From contig JAEEYN010000075.1 of NCBI GenBank assembly GCA_016288175.1, positions 1 through 9,426 on the forward strand: a DNA stretch of 9,426 nt, written 5' to 3'. This stretch comes from Bacillota bacterium. GTDB taxonomy: Bacteria > Bacillota > Clostridia > Christensenellales > CAG-138. This document shows, one piece after another, positions 1 to 4,965 of the stretch. Position 1 is the first letter of the stretch. Every line of letters begins with the position of its first letter. The notes under the pieces were generated by a model. The model saw only the letters and a program-made list of their open reading frames with translations. It searched no databases and had not been told where the DNA came from. The translations under genes were made by a program, and so were the position numbers.

Positions 1-866
1 CTCGCGAGGTCCGCAATGCCCTTTGCGTGGCTCCTGGCCATCGCTTCATAGATGAGCTTCGCGTTCTCGTCGCCCGCTTCGATCATCTTTTCGACCTCGA
101 TGGCGTCGCTCGTTCCGAGAAGGGCGGAAAGGCCGGATTTGCCGCGGATATAGCGGCTCATCTCTTCCTTCGTGTACTTACCGCTGTAGCAGAGCATCGC
201 GAGGTTCATCGCCTGGATGCGGCCGCAGCGCTCCGGCGCGAAGCCCGCGTCATCGTCGCTGTAGCAGTCGATGCAGCGGCCCTTATGGACGAGCCAGGTG
301 GAGCATCCGCCGCCGATATGGTCGACGATGACCGTGACGTCCTCCAGCTTTTTGCCGAGGATCTCCTCCGCGCATTTTCTCGCCATCGCGCGGCTGTTGA
401 GCACGTGGCCGCGGCTCGCCTTACGGATCTCCGGCATACCGGTGATCCTTGCAACGTCCTCCAGCTCATCCACGGCGACGGGGTCGTAGACCATCGCGGG
501 GATGCCGAGGGGTCGCGCGATCGCGTCCGCAAGCACGCAGGCAAGGTTGGAGATATGAACGTCCACCTTCGCGGCATAGAAATAGTCGATCATCTCCTGA
601 TTGATGATGAACGCGCCGCTCGGAACGGGGGGCAGCAGTCCGCCGCGCGCCATAACGCAGTCGAGGCTTGATTTTTCGATGCCGCGCCGCGCAAGGGTCT
701 CGTCGATATGCGCCATGCGGTAATCGAACTGATCCATGACCCAGGTGAACTTCTTCACTTCATCCAGCGGGTGACGGATCGTTTCCGCCATGATCTGCTT
801 ATCGTCGTCGAAAACGGCGATCTTCGTGGAGGTGGAACCGGGGTTGATAACAAGAATCCTGCTCAT
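1..866 (-). CDS. buk: Butyrate kinase (acetokinase family), C-terminus cut off by window edge
   Basis: The product would catalyse the last step of butyrate formation in the cytoplasm: butyryl phosphate + ADP to butyrate + ATP. I translated it directly because the frame has no stop inside the window: 288 codons are present, and butyrate kinases usually have about 355-360 residues, so roughly 70 are missing. The N-terminus ILVINPGSTSTK (residues 4-15) is the acetokinase-family phosphate-binding signature. A second glycine-rich motif, DHIGGG, lies at residues 182-187, followed by an APER segment and a GKYTKEEM stretch typical of the butyrate/branched-chain kinase subgroup. The start is supported by AAAAGGA about 7 nt upstream. 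ptb lies immediately upstream on the same strand, the classical ptb-buk order. The segment after the GGG motif (DCYSDDDAGFAPERCGR) departs from the NNALDG-type loop I expect in canonical enzymes, so an acyl kinase of slightly different chain specificity is possible. Confidence 0.9.
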   Translation of the reverse strand, partial: MSRILVINPGSTSTKIAVFDDDKQIMAETIRHPLDEVKKFTWVMDQFDYRMAHIDETLARRGIEKSSLDCVMARGGLLPPVPSGAFIINQEMIDYFYAAKVDVHISNLACVLADAIARPLGIPAMVYDPVAVDELEDVARITGMPEIRKASRGHVLNSRAMARKCAEEILGKKLEDVTVIVDHIGGGCSTWLVHKGRCIDCYSDDDAGFAPERCGRIQAMNLAMLCYSGKYTKEEMSRYIRGKSGLSALLGTSDAIEVEKMIEAGDENAKLIYEAMARSHAKGIADLA

Positions 867-935
867 AATAATTCCTTTTCAAGTTATTAAACGTAGTTCG
901 TTGCCGTGCGGTTGAAGCAAGCGGAAAACTGCCAA

Positions 936-960
936 AAGCCTTCCCTCAAGGGGAAGGCTT
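936..960 (-). terminator. Perfect 10-bp hairpin between ptb and buk
   Basis: AAGCCTTCCC (936-945) and GGGAAGGCTT (951-960) are exact inverted repeats around a 5-nt loop. Read on the minus strand, the 3' arm runs into four T's and then GGCAGTTTTCC, a weak T-tract. It lies just after the ptb stop and about 70 nt before the buk start, so it could be a leaky terminator, an mRNA-processing or stability hairpin, or a copy of a dispersed palindrome. The arm sequence resembles short palindromes I have seen repeatedly in gut Clostridia, from memory and unchecked. Confidence 0.5.
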
Positions 961-969
961 ATTAGCGCC

Positions 970-1881
970 TTATTCTCCCACAAATCCCGCGCCCATCGCG
1001 AGGCTGTAATATTTCTCTTCGGCGCTGGAGCCGCGGCTGGTGAGCACGATCGGGACCTTGCAGCCCATGATCAGGCCCGCCATCCTGCCGCCGCAGGTGT
1101 AAGTGAGGCACTTGCCGAGAACGTTGCCGACAACGATCTCCGGAACGAGGAGGATATCGAAATCGCCGCAGCAGGGGCATGCGGTGTAGCCCTTGACTTC
1201 TGAGAGCTCCGGAACCATCGCAAGGTCGTAGCTGATCGGGCCTTCGACATAGCATTCGCCGAGCTCGCCCGCAAGGCTCATCTGCTTCAGCGCGTCGCCG
1301 TCGACGGTCTCCTGCATCTTCGGGTTGATCGTCTCGATCGCGCAGAGAGCGGCAACGTTCGGCTTTTCTACGCCGATCTTGTGGAAGAACTGAACGGCGT
1401 TCTTGACGATGCCGATCTTCTTTTCAAGGTCGGGATAGGTGCACATGCCGCCGTCGGTGACGCCGAGGAGCTTATGGTAACCGGGGACCTCGAAGAGCAT
1501 GACGTGGCTCATGAGGCTGCCGGTGCGAAGCTCCGCTTCCGGCGCGAGAACGCCCTTCAGCAGGTTGCCGGTCATGATCTTGCCCTTCATAAGGAAATCC
1601 GCCTTGCCCGCGTGGATCAGCTTCGCGGCGCATACGCTCGGATGCATGCCTTCCGGAACGACCTCGATGGGGTAATCCTCGGGGGTCTTGCCATGTTCTG
1701 CGAGGAGCTTATGGAGATCCTCGAGCTTATCCGCTTCAACAACGAGAACGGCGTTTACGAGATCCGCGGCGTGGATGACCGCTTCGAGCGCGTGGGCGTC
1801 GTTCGCGCAAACGAGCGCGACGGTGCTCTTTTTGCCGGATTTGACCTTTGCAACGAGTTCATCGAAAGTTTTGAGTGCCAT
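970..1881 (-). CDS. ptb: Phosphate butyryltransferase (phosphotransbutyrylase)
   Basis: The enzyme converts butyryl-CoA + phosphate to butyryl phosphate + CoA in the cytoplasm and hands it to butyrate kinase. Its length of 303 aa matches the family (about 300). Family features visible include KADFLMKG near residue 95, the TGSLMSHV segment, the VTDGGM motif, DILLVPEIVVGNVL and the C-terminal KVPIVLTSRG. I chose the start at 1881 (MALKTFDE) rather than 1887 because the AGGAGG site at 1890-1895 lies 8 nt from it but only 2 nt from the 1887 ATG. An unusual cysteine cluster, CPCC at residues 235-238, precedes the DILLVP motif. The gene is first in a likely ptb-buk operon with its own promoter (1969-1997). 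A related phosphate acetyl- or acyltransferase is the alternative; the buk neighbour favours the butyryl role. Confidence 0.92.
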   Translation of the reverse strand: MALKTFDELVAKVKSGKKSTVALVCANDAHALEAVIHAADLVNAVLVVEADKLEDLHKLLAEHGKTPEDYPIEVVPEGMHPSVCAAKLIHAGKADFLMKGKIMTGNLLKGVLAPEAELRTGSLMSHVMLFEVPGYHKLLGVTDGGMCTYPDLEKKIGIVKNAVQFFHKIGVEKPNVAALCAIETINPKMQETVDGDALKQMSLAGELGECYVEGPISYDLAMVPELSEVKGYTACPCCGDFDILLVPEIVVGNVLGKCLTYTCGGRMAGLIMGCKVPIVLTSRGSSAEEKYYSLAMGAGFVGE

Positions 1882-1889
1882 TTTCATAT

Positions 1890-1895
1890 CCTCCT
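1890..1895 (-). promoter_or_regulatory. Shine-Dalgarno AGGAGG that fixes the ptb start
   Basis: A full AGGAGG on the minus strand stands 8 nt from the ATG at 1881 and only 2 nt from the in-frame ATG at 1887. Normal spacing therefore selects 1881. Confidence 0.8.
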
Positions 1896-1925
1896 GAATA
1901 TTAAGTTAAAGCAATGATTTCAGGC

Positions 1926-1954
1926 ACGGGCGGCGGGGATTTCCGCCTTCCCGT
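1926..1954 (-). promoter_or_regulatory. Hairpin in the ptb-buk 5' leader
   Basis: Within the predicted untranslated leader, ACGGG (1926-1930) pairs with CCCGT (1950-1954), and inside it GGCGG (1932-1936) pairs with CCGCC (1943-1947), leaving a small internal loop and a 6-nt apical loop. There is no T-run on the minus strand, so it is not an intrinsic terminator. It could stabilise the mRNA 5' end or take part in post-transcriptional control. No known riboswitch class is recognisable. Confidence 0.4.
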
Positions 1955-1968
1955 ACAGCTCCGATTCT

Positions 1969-1997
1969 ATTGTACTAAATTTTCTCCGTTCTATCAA
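1969..1997 (-). promoter_or_regulatory. Sigma-A-type promoter for ptb-buk
   Basis: On the minus strand, TTGATA (complement of 1992-1997), a spacer of exactly 17 nt, then TACAAT (complement of 1969-1974). Each box matches the consensus at 5 of 6 positions. The predicted transcription start near 1962 gives a leader of about 80 nt before the ptb ATG. Confidence 0.75.
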
Positions 1998-2086
1998 GAC
2001 TTTCCGGAAAATATAGCAAATCAGGACCGATTTTTCTTCCTCCGCCCGCCGCAAAATCAAAAAGTCGGTTTTTCTTTTAAAAAAGC

Positions 2087-2116
2087 TGTGCAATCCCCGC
2101 AGAATTGTGGTATAAT
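2087..2116 (+). promoter_or_regulatory. Extended -10 promoter for the dockerin protein gene
   Basis: A perfect TATAAT at 2111-2116 is preceded by TGG (2108-2110), the TGn extended -10 element. The -35 region is poor (TGTGCA at 2087-2092, 3 of 6 matches). An A/T-rich tract (2068-2084) lies upstream. The start codon at 2167 is about 45 nt from the expected transcription start. It diverges from the ptb promoter, with about 90 bp between the two -35 regions. Confidence 0.7.
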
Positions 2117-2166
2117 TGATTTGTTGCGGTGAAAACCGATCGCCGCTTTCGAAAAGGAGACAGATT

Positions 2167-3315
2167 ATGCGTATGAACCTTTTGAAAAAGCTTGCTGCCT
2201 GCGCTCTCGCGCTGCTCTTCGCCGTCACCGTTCTGCCCGCCGCGTTCACCGCAAAGGCAGCCGACGTCGAACCTCTTTGGACGGTTCCCTCCGGCTATAA
2301 CGAGCATGATTACAACGCCCTCGCCTCGTTCCTCGAGCAGACCGACGCAAGCGGCGTCAAGAACGGCGAAAAGCTTTCTTCGACCTATAACGTCAACGAC
2401 CCCTCGACCTGGGGCTCCGCGCACTTCACTTTCACGACGGTCAGCAACAAGAAGCGCATCGAGCAGGTCTATATGATCTACCTCAACCTTGTCGGCACGC
2501 TCGATCTTTCGGACTGCACCTCGCTCGGCAGCGTTCTCATCTACGGCAACCGCATCGAAGGGCTCAATGTTTCGGGCTGCAGCGCGCTTCATACGCTTTA
2601 CTGCTACGATAACCGCATCAGCGAGCTCGGCGTTTCCGGCAACAGCTCCCTCGGTTATTTCAACTGCTCCCGCAACAGGATCGCGCAGCTCGACGTTTCG
2701 GGCAACACGAATCTCGTCATCTTCAACTGCAGCTATAACCCGATCGGAAGCCTCAACGTCGCAAGCAACACAAGGCTCGTCAGCCTCGGCTGCTCCGGCA
2801 CGAACATCACAGAGATCGACGTTTCGCACAACACCTCGCTCAAGGATTTTTACTGCAAGGACAACGCTCTGACCGAGATCGATCTTTCGCATAACTCCCA
2901 GCTCCCGCTCAATACGATCGGCGTTCAGGGCAACGGCACGATCGGCACCGAGCTCATCAACACCGGCAACACCAAGAAGGTCTATGCCGTTCCCGATGAG
3001 AACGAGACCTTCATCGGTTGGTACAACGCGAGCGGCACGCTGCTCTCCGAAGACGCCGAATACACCTTCTATACCACACCCTCAACGACCATGATCGCGC
3101 ACTTCACAGAGAACGGCCCGATCAGCGTTCTTCGCGGCGACGTTGATCTTGACGGCGACGTCGACGTTACCGACGCGCTGCTCGCTCTCCGGTATGCGAT
3201 GGGCGTCATCACCCTCACCGACGAGCAGATCGCTTCCGGCGACATGGACGGCAACGGCACCATCAATGCGACCGACGCGATCCAGATCATGCGCGTCTCG
3301 CTCGGCGTTTCTTAA
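2167..3315 (+). CDS. Secreted leucine-rich-repeat protein with InlB-like repeat and C-terminal type I dockerin
   Basis: This 382-residue exported protein probably binds a ligand through its repeats and is docked to a cohesin-bearing scaffold or cell-surface protein. The N-terminus (MRMNLLKKLAAC, hydrophobic stretch, then AFTAKA, residues 1-31) is a Sec signal peptide with likely cleavage before ADVEP. Residues about 34-111 look like an N-terminal cap. Residues 112-258 are seven 21-residue leucine-rich repeats of the LDVSxNxxLxxxxCxxNxI type. Residues about 265-312 contain FIGWYN (282-287) and resemble the InlB B-repeat family. Residues about 322-382 are a type I dockerin: two calcium loops start at D325 (DVDLDGDVDVTD) and D359 (DMDGNGTINATD), each followed by a helix. 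AGGAG 7 nt upstream supports 2167; the longer frame from a TTG at 2116 would overlap the -10 box. No catalytic domain is visible, so a binding or structural role is more likely than an enzyme. No cohesin gene is in this window. Confidence 0.9.
   Translation: MRMNLLKKLAACALALLFAVTVLPAAFTAKAADVEPLWTVPSGYNEHDYNALASFLEQTDASGVKNGEKLSSTYNVNDPSTWGSAHFTFTTVSNKKRIEQVYMIYLNLVGTLDLSDCTSLGSVLIYGNRIEGLNVSGCSALHTLYCYDNRISELGVSGNSSLGYFNCSRNRIAQLDVSGNTNLVIFNCSYNPIGSLNVASNTRLVSLGCSGTNITEIDVSHNTSLKDFYCKDNALTEIDLSHNSQLPLNTIGVQGNGTIGTELINTGNTKKVYAVPDENETFIGWYNASGTLLSEDAEYTFYTTPSTTMIAHFTENGPISVLRGDVDLDGDVDVTDALLALRYAMGVITLTDEQIASGDMDGNGTINATDAIQIMRVSLGVS
2500..2940 (+). repeat. Seven tandem 63-bp units encoding leucine-rich repeats
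   Basis: In-frame units of 63 bp (21 codons) begin at 2500, 2563, 2626, 2689, 2752, 2815 and 2878. The first starts LDLSDC and the last IDLSHN. The fourth to sixth positions and the Asn at position 17 are well kept, and five successive units have Cys at position 14. The last unit is divergent at its C-terminal half and probably forms the cap. The repeats are diverged at DNA level, so this is protein repeat structure rather than a recent tandem expansion. Confidence 0.9.
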
Positions 3316-3347
3316 GGCTTTTGCAGGCTTAATACTGTGTCAATGAC

Positions 3348-3373
3348 CCGCCCCGGCTTCGGGGCGGTTTTTT
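3348..3373 (+). terminator. Intrinsic terminator of the dockerin protein gene
   Basis: CCGCCCC (3348-3354) pairs with GGGGCGG (3361-3367) around GGCTTC, followed at once by six T's (3368-3373). It begins 32 nt after the stop codon. Confidence 0.92.
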
Positions 3374-3377
3374 GTTT

Positions 3378-3387
3378 GCCGGCCGGC
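3378..3387. other. 10-bp perfect palindrome upstream of a promoter
   Basis: GCCGGCCGGC is its own reverse complement and lies between the terminator and the -35 box at 3408. It may be an operator or simply part of a second small hairpin followed by five T's. Only the symmetry supports it. Confidence 0.2.
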
Positions 3388-3407
3388 GGGTTTTTCATTG
3401 CGCACTA

Positions 3408-3435
3408 TTGAAAAAAACCGGGGGGGTAGTATAAT
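3408..3435 (+). promoter_or_regulatory. Promoter of the small lipoprotein-signal ORF
   Basis: TTGAAA (3408-3413), a 16-nt spacer and a perfect TATAAT (3430-3435). The expected transcript starts near 3442, about 45 nt before the ATG at 3488, which itself has a GAGAGG Shine-Dalgarno 7 nt upstream. Confidence 0.7.
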
Positions 3436-3487
3436 ATTGTTGTACGATCGTTCAAGCATCGAATACGGAACAAAGAGAGGTCTCCCT

Positions 3488-3601
3488 ATGAAAAAGCTTA
3501 TTGCGGTTCTTCTTGCTTTTGCGCTGCTTGGCGGCGCTCTTTCCTGCGCTTCTCCAAAAGGCCGCCGCCCTCCGAGCGATCGGGGGGCGGCGCTATGTTA
3601 A
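3488..3601 (+). CDS. 37-residue ORF, nearly all lipoprotein signal peptide; possible remnant of a lipoprotein gene
   Basis: The ORF has every expression signal of a real gene: a promoter at 3408-3435 and AGAGAGG with 7-nt spacing. Its first 20 residues (MKK, hydrophobic core, then GALSC with Cys20) are a convincing, if imperfect, lipoprotein signal and lipobox. Only 17 residues follow the cysteine (SPKGRRPPSDRG and a few more), and they are encoded by a GC-rich hairpin, so they look like read-through of structural DNA rather than evolved protein. Either it is a tiny lipoprotein, or an internal deletion has joined the signal peptide of a larger lipoprotein to its own terminator. I started at 3488 because the longer in-frame extension from 3398 begins upstream of the promoter. 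Confidence 0.45.
   Translation: MKKLIAVLLAFALLGGALSCASPKGRRPPSDRGAALC
3563..3592 (+). other. 13-bp GC-rich hairpin with GCGA tetraloop
   Basis: Residues 3563-3575 pair with 3580-3592 with a single G-T wobble, capped by GCGA (3576-3579), a GNRA-type tetraloop. It overlaps the last codons of the 37-codon ORF. No T-run follows directly, so by itself it is a poor terminator, but it would be a strong RNA 3' stability element. Confidence 0.6.
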
Positions 3602-3609
3602 CACTTTAT

Positions 3610-3635
3610 TAGCCGTAAAGAGAGGCTGTTTTTTT
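3610..3635 (+). terminator. Weak intrinsic terminator ahead of the synthase promoter
   Basis: TAGCC (3610-3614) can pair with GGCTG (3624-3628) over a 9-nt loop and is followed by seven T's (3629-3635). The stem is short, so terminator strength is doubtful. It would separate the small upstream unit from the synthase promoter that begins 12 nt later. Confidence 0.4.
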
Positions 3636-3646
3636 GCTGCAAAACC

Positions 3647-3675
3647 TTGACAAAAGCCCATATATGCGGTATATT
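3647..3675 (+). promoter_or_regulatory. Strong sigma-A-type promoter of the alpha-oxoamine synthase gene
   Basis: A perfect TTGACA (3647-3652), a 17-nt spacer and TATATT (3670-3675, 5 of 6). The transcript should start near 3682, leaving a leader of about 67 nt before the ATG at 3749. This also shows that an in-frame TTG at 3647 cannot be the start codon, because it lies in the -35 box. Confidence 0.85.
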
Positions 3676-3713
3676 GGAGAGTGGGATTGAATTTTTCGTC
3701 CCGGTATTCATTC

Positions 3714-3736
3714 GAGGAGCGCCCGAAGCTGCGGGC
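3714..3736 (+). promoter_or_regulatory. Distant Shine-Dalgarno plus small hairpin before the synthase start
   Basis: GAGGAG (3714-3719) is the only good ribosome-binding sequence, yet it is 29 nt from the ATG at 3749. GCCCG (3721-3725) and CGGGC (3732-3736) can form a 5-bp stem that would shorten the effective distance to about 13 nt. The stem is short, and initiation without a Shine-Dalgarno is an alternative. Confidence 0.3.
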
Positions 3737-3748
3737 ACAGTTATTCAT

Positions 3749-4918
3749 ATGGATTTATTCGACAAATGCAAGCATGAACTGGCGGACATGGCCATGGCCG
3801 CGGGCATCTACCCCTATTTCCACGAGCTCGAATCCCGCCAGGGTCCCGAGGTTTTGATGGAAGGCAAGCGCCGCATCATGCTCGGTTCCAACAACTACCT
3901 CGGACTTACGAGTCATCCCCGCGTGATCGAAGCCGGCGTCAAAGCGATCGAAAAATACGGCTCCGGCTGCTCCGGCTCCCGTTTTCTGAACGGCACGCTG
4001 GATCTTCACATCCAGCTTGAACGCGAGCTTGCGGAGTTCATCGGCAAGGAAGACTGCATGACGTTCTCCACCGGCTTCCAGAGCAATCTCGGTATTATTT
4101 CCGCGATTGCCGGCAGGGGCGACTATATCTTCTGCGATAAAGAAAACCACGCCAGCATCTACGACGGCTGCAAGCTGAGCTGGGCGAAGACGATCCGCTA
4201 TAACCACAGCGATATGGAGCACCTTGAAGCCTGTTTGCAGAGCGTTCCCCTCGATTCCGGCAAGCTGATCGTGACCGACGGCGTATTCAGCATGAGCGGC
4301 GAGATCGCGAAGCTCCCCGAGATCTGCGACCTTGCGAAGAAATACAATGCCCGCGTCATGGTCGACGACGCGCACGGCCTCGGCGTCCTCGGGCGCGGCG
4401 GCCGCGGCACGGCGGATCATTTCGGCCTCACCGACCGCGTGGACATCATCATGGGCACTTTCTCGAAGTCCCTCGCCTCCCTCGGCGGCTACATGGTCGC
4501 GGACAAGCGCGTCGTGCACTACGTCCGCCATACCTCCCGCCCGTTCATCTTCTGCGCGTCCATCACTCCGGCGAACGCCGCGACGACGATCGAAGCGCTG
4601 CATATCCTCAAGGAGCATCCCGAGATGGTGACTCACCTCGGCGAGCTCGCCGCGCATATGCGCAAGGGACTCCACGAGCGCGGGATCAAGATCATCGAGA
4701 GCACGACTCCGATCATCCCGATTTATACCTATGATGAAATGCGCACCTTCCGCAAGGCGAAGGAGCTTTACGACGCGGGCGTCTACGTCAACCCCGTCCT
4801 GCCCCCCGCCACGCCTCCGGGCGAGAGCCTGCTGCGCACGAGCTATATGGCGACGCTCACGACCGCGCTGCTTGACGAGGCGCTGGACATAATCGAACCG
4901 ATCATCAAATCCGAATAA
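3749..4918 (+). CDS. PLP-dependent alpha-oxoamine synthase, serine palmitoyltransferase-like
   Basis: This family condenses an amino acid with an acyl-CoA, with loss of CO2, to give a 2-amino ketone. The 389-residue length is typical. Visible key residues are H134 (stacks on PLP), D206 and H209 in VDDAHGLG, the Schiff-base lysine K240 in MGTFSKSLAS, and R363 in SLLRTSYMAT (expected to bind the substrate carboxylate). The start YPYFHELESRQG, SGCSGSRFLNGTLDLH (residues 72-87), GTFSKSLASLGG and NPVLPPATP recall the Bacteroides serine palmitoyltransferases more than KBL (GTLGKA) or BioF. The start at 3749 is the first ATG downstream of the promoter. The next gene, an SDR, could reduce the keto product, as 3-ketosphinganine reductase does. 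Family membership is nearly certain; serine/palmitoyl-CoA specificity is inference, and glycine C-acetyltransferase or another acyl chain remains possible. Confidence 0.93.
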   Translation: MDLFDKCKHELADMAMAAGIYPYFHELESRQGPEVLMEGKRRIMLGSNNYLGLTSHPRVIEAGVKAIEKYGSGCSGSRFLNGTLDLHIQLERELAEFIGKEDCMTFSTGFQSNLGIISAIAGRGDYIFCDKENHASIYDGCKLSWAKTIRYNHSDMEHLEACLQSVPLDSGKLIVTDGVFSMSGEIAKLPEICDLAKKYNARVMVDDAHGLGVLGRGGRGTADHFGLTDRVDIIMGTFSKSLASLGGYMVADKRVVHYVRHTSRPFIFCASITPANAATTIEALHILKEHPEMVTHLGELAAHMRKGLHERGIKIIESTTPIIPIYTYDEMRTFRKAKELYDAGVYVNPVLPPATPPGESLLRTSYMATLTTALLDEALDIIEPIIKSE

Positions 4919-4926
4919 AAGCTGTT

Positions 4927-4949
4927 GGGGCGGTCTCCGCCCCTTTTTT
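4927..4949 (+). terminator. Intrinsic terminator between the synthase and SDR genes
   Basis: GGGGCGG (4927-4933), loop TCT, CCGCCCC (4937-4943), then six T's (4944-4949): a textbook terminator. It ends 16 nt before the SDR start codon and abuts its Shine-Dalgarno, so there is no room for a promoter between them. Confidence 0.88.
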
Positions 4950-4965
4950 AAGAAGGTATAAACAT

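Noticed and set aside
27..671. Plus-strand 214-codon ORF opposite butyrate kinase
   Set aside because: It is the antisense shadow of buk, whose true frame stays open to the window edge and carries family motifs.
867..935. Separate promoter for buk in the ptb-buk gap
   Set aside because: I found no convincing pair of -35 and -10 boxes with proper spacing on the minus strand in this short region.
2116..2166. N-terminal extension of the dockerin protein from a TTG at 2116
   Set aside because: It begins inside the TATAAT box. The ATG at 2167 has a proper Shine-Dalgarno and starts a clean signal peptide.
2500..2940. Tandem repeats considered as a CRISPR array or satellite
   Set aside because: The 63-bp units are in frame, diverged, have no unique spacers and encode leucine-rich repeats.
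3647..3748. N-terminal extension of the synthase from a TTG at 3647
   Set aside because: The codon lies inside the TTGACA -35 box, upstream of the expected transcription start, and the extra residues match nothing in the family.
3749..4918. Assignment as BioF (8-amino-7-oxononanoate synthase) of a biotin operon
   Set aside because: No other biotin gene is nearby, and the GTFSKSLAS active-site loop and PPATP segment fit SPT-like enzymes better. It is not formally excluded without a phylogeny.
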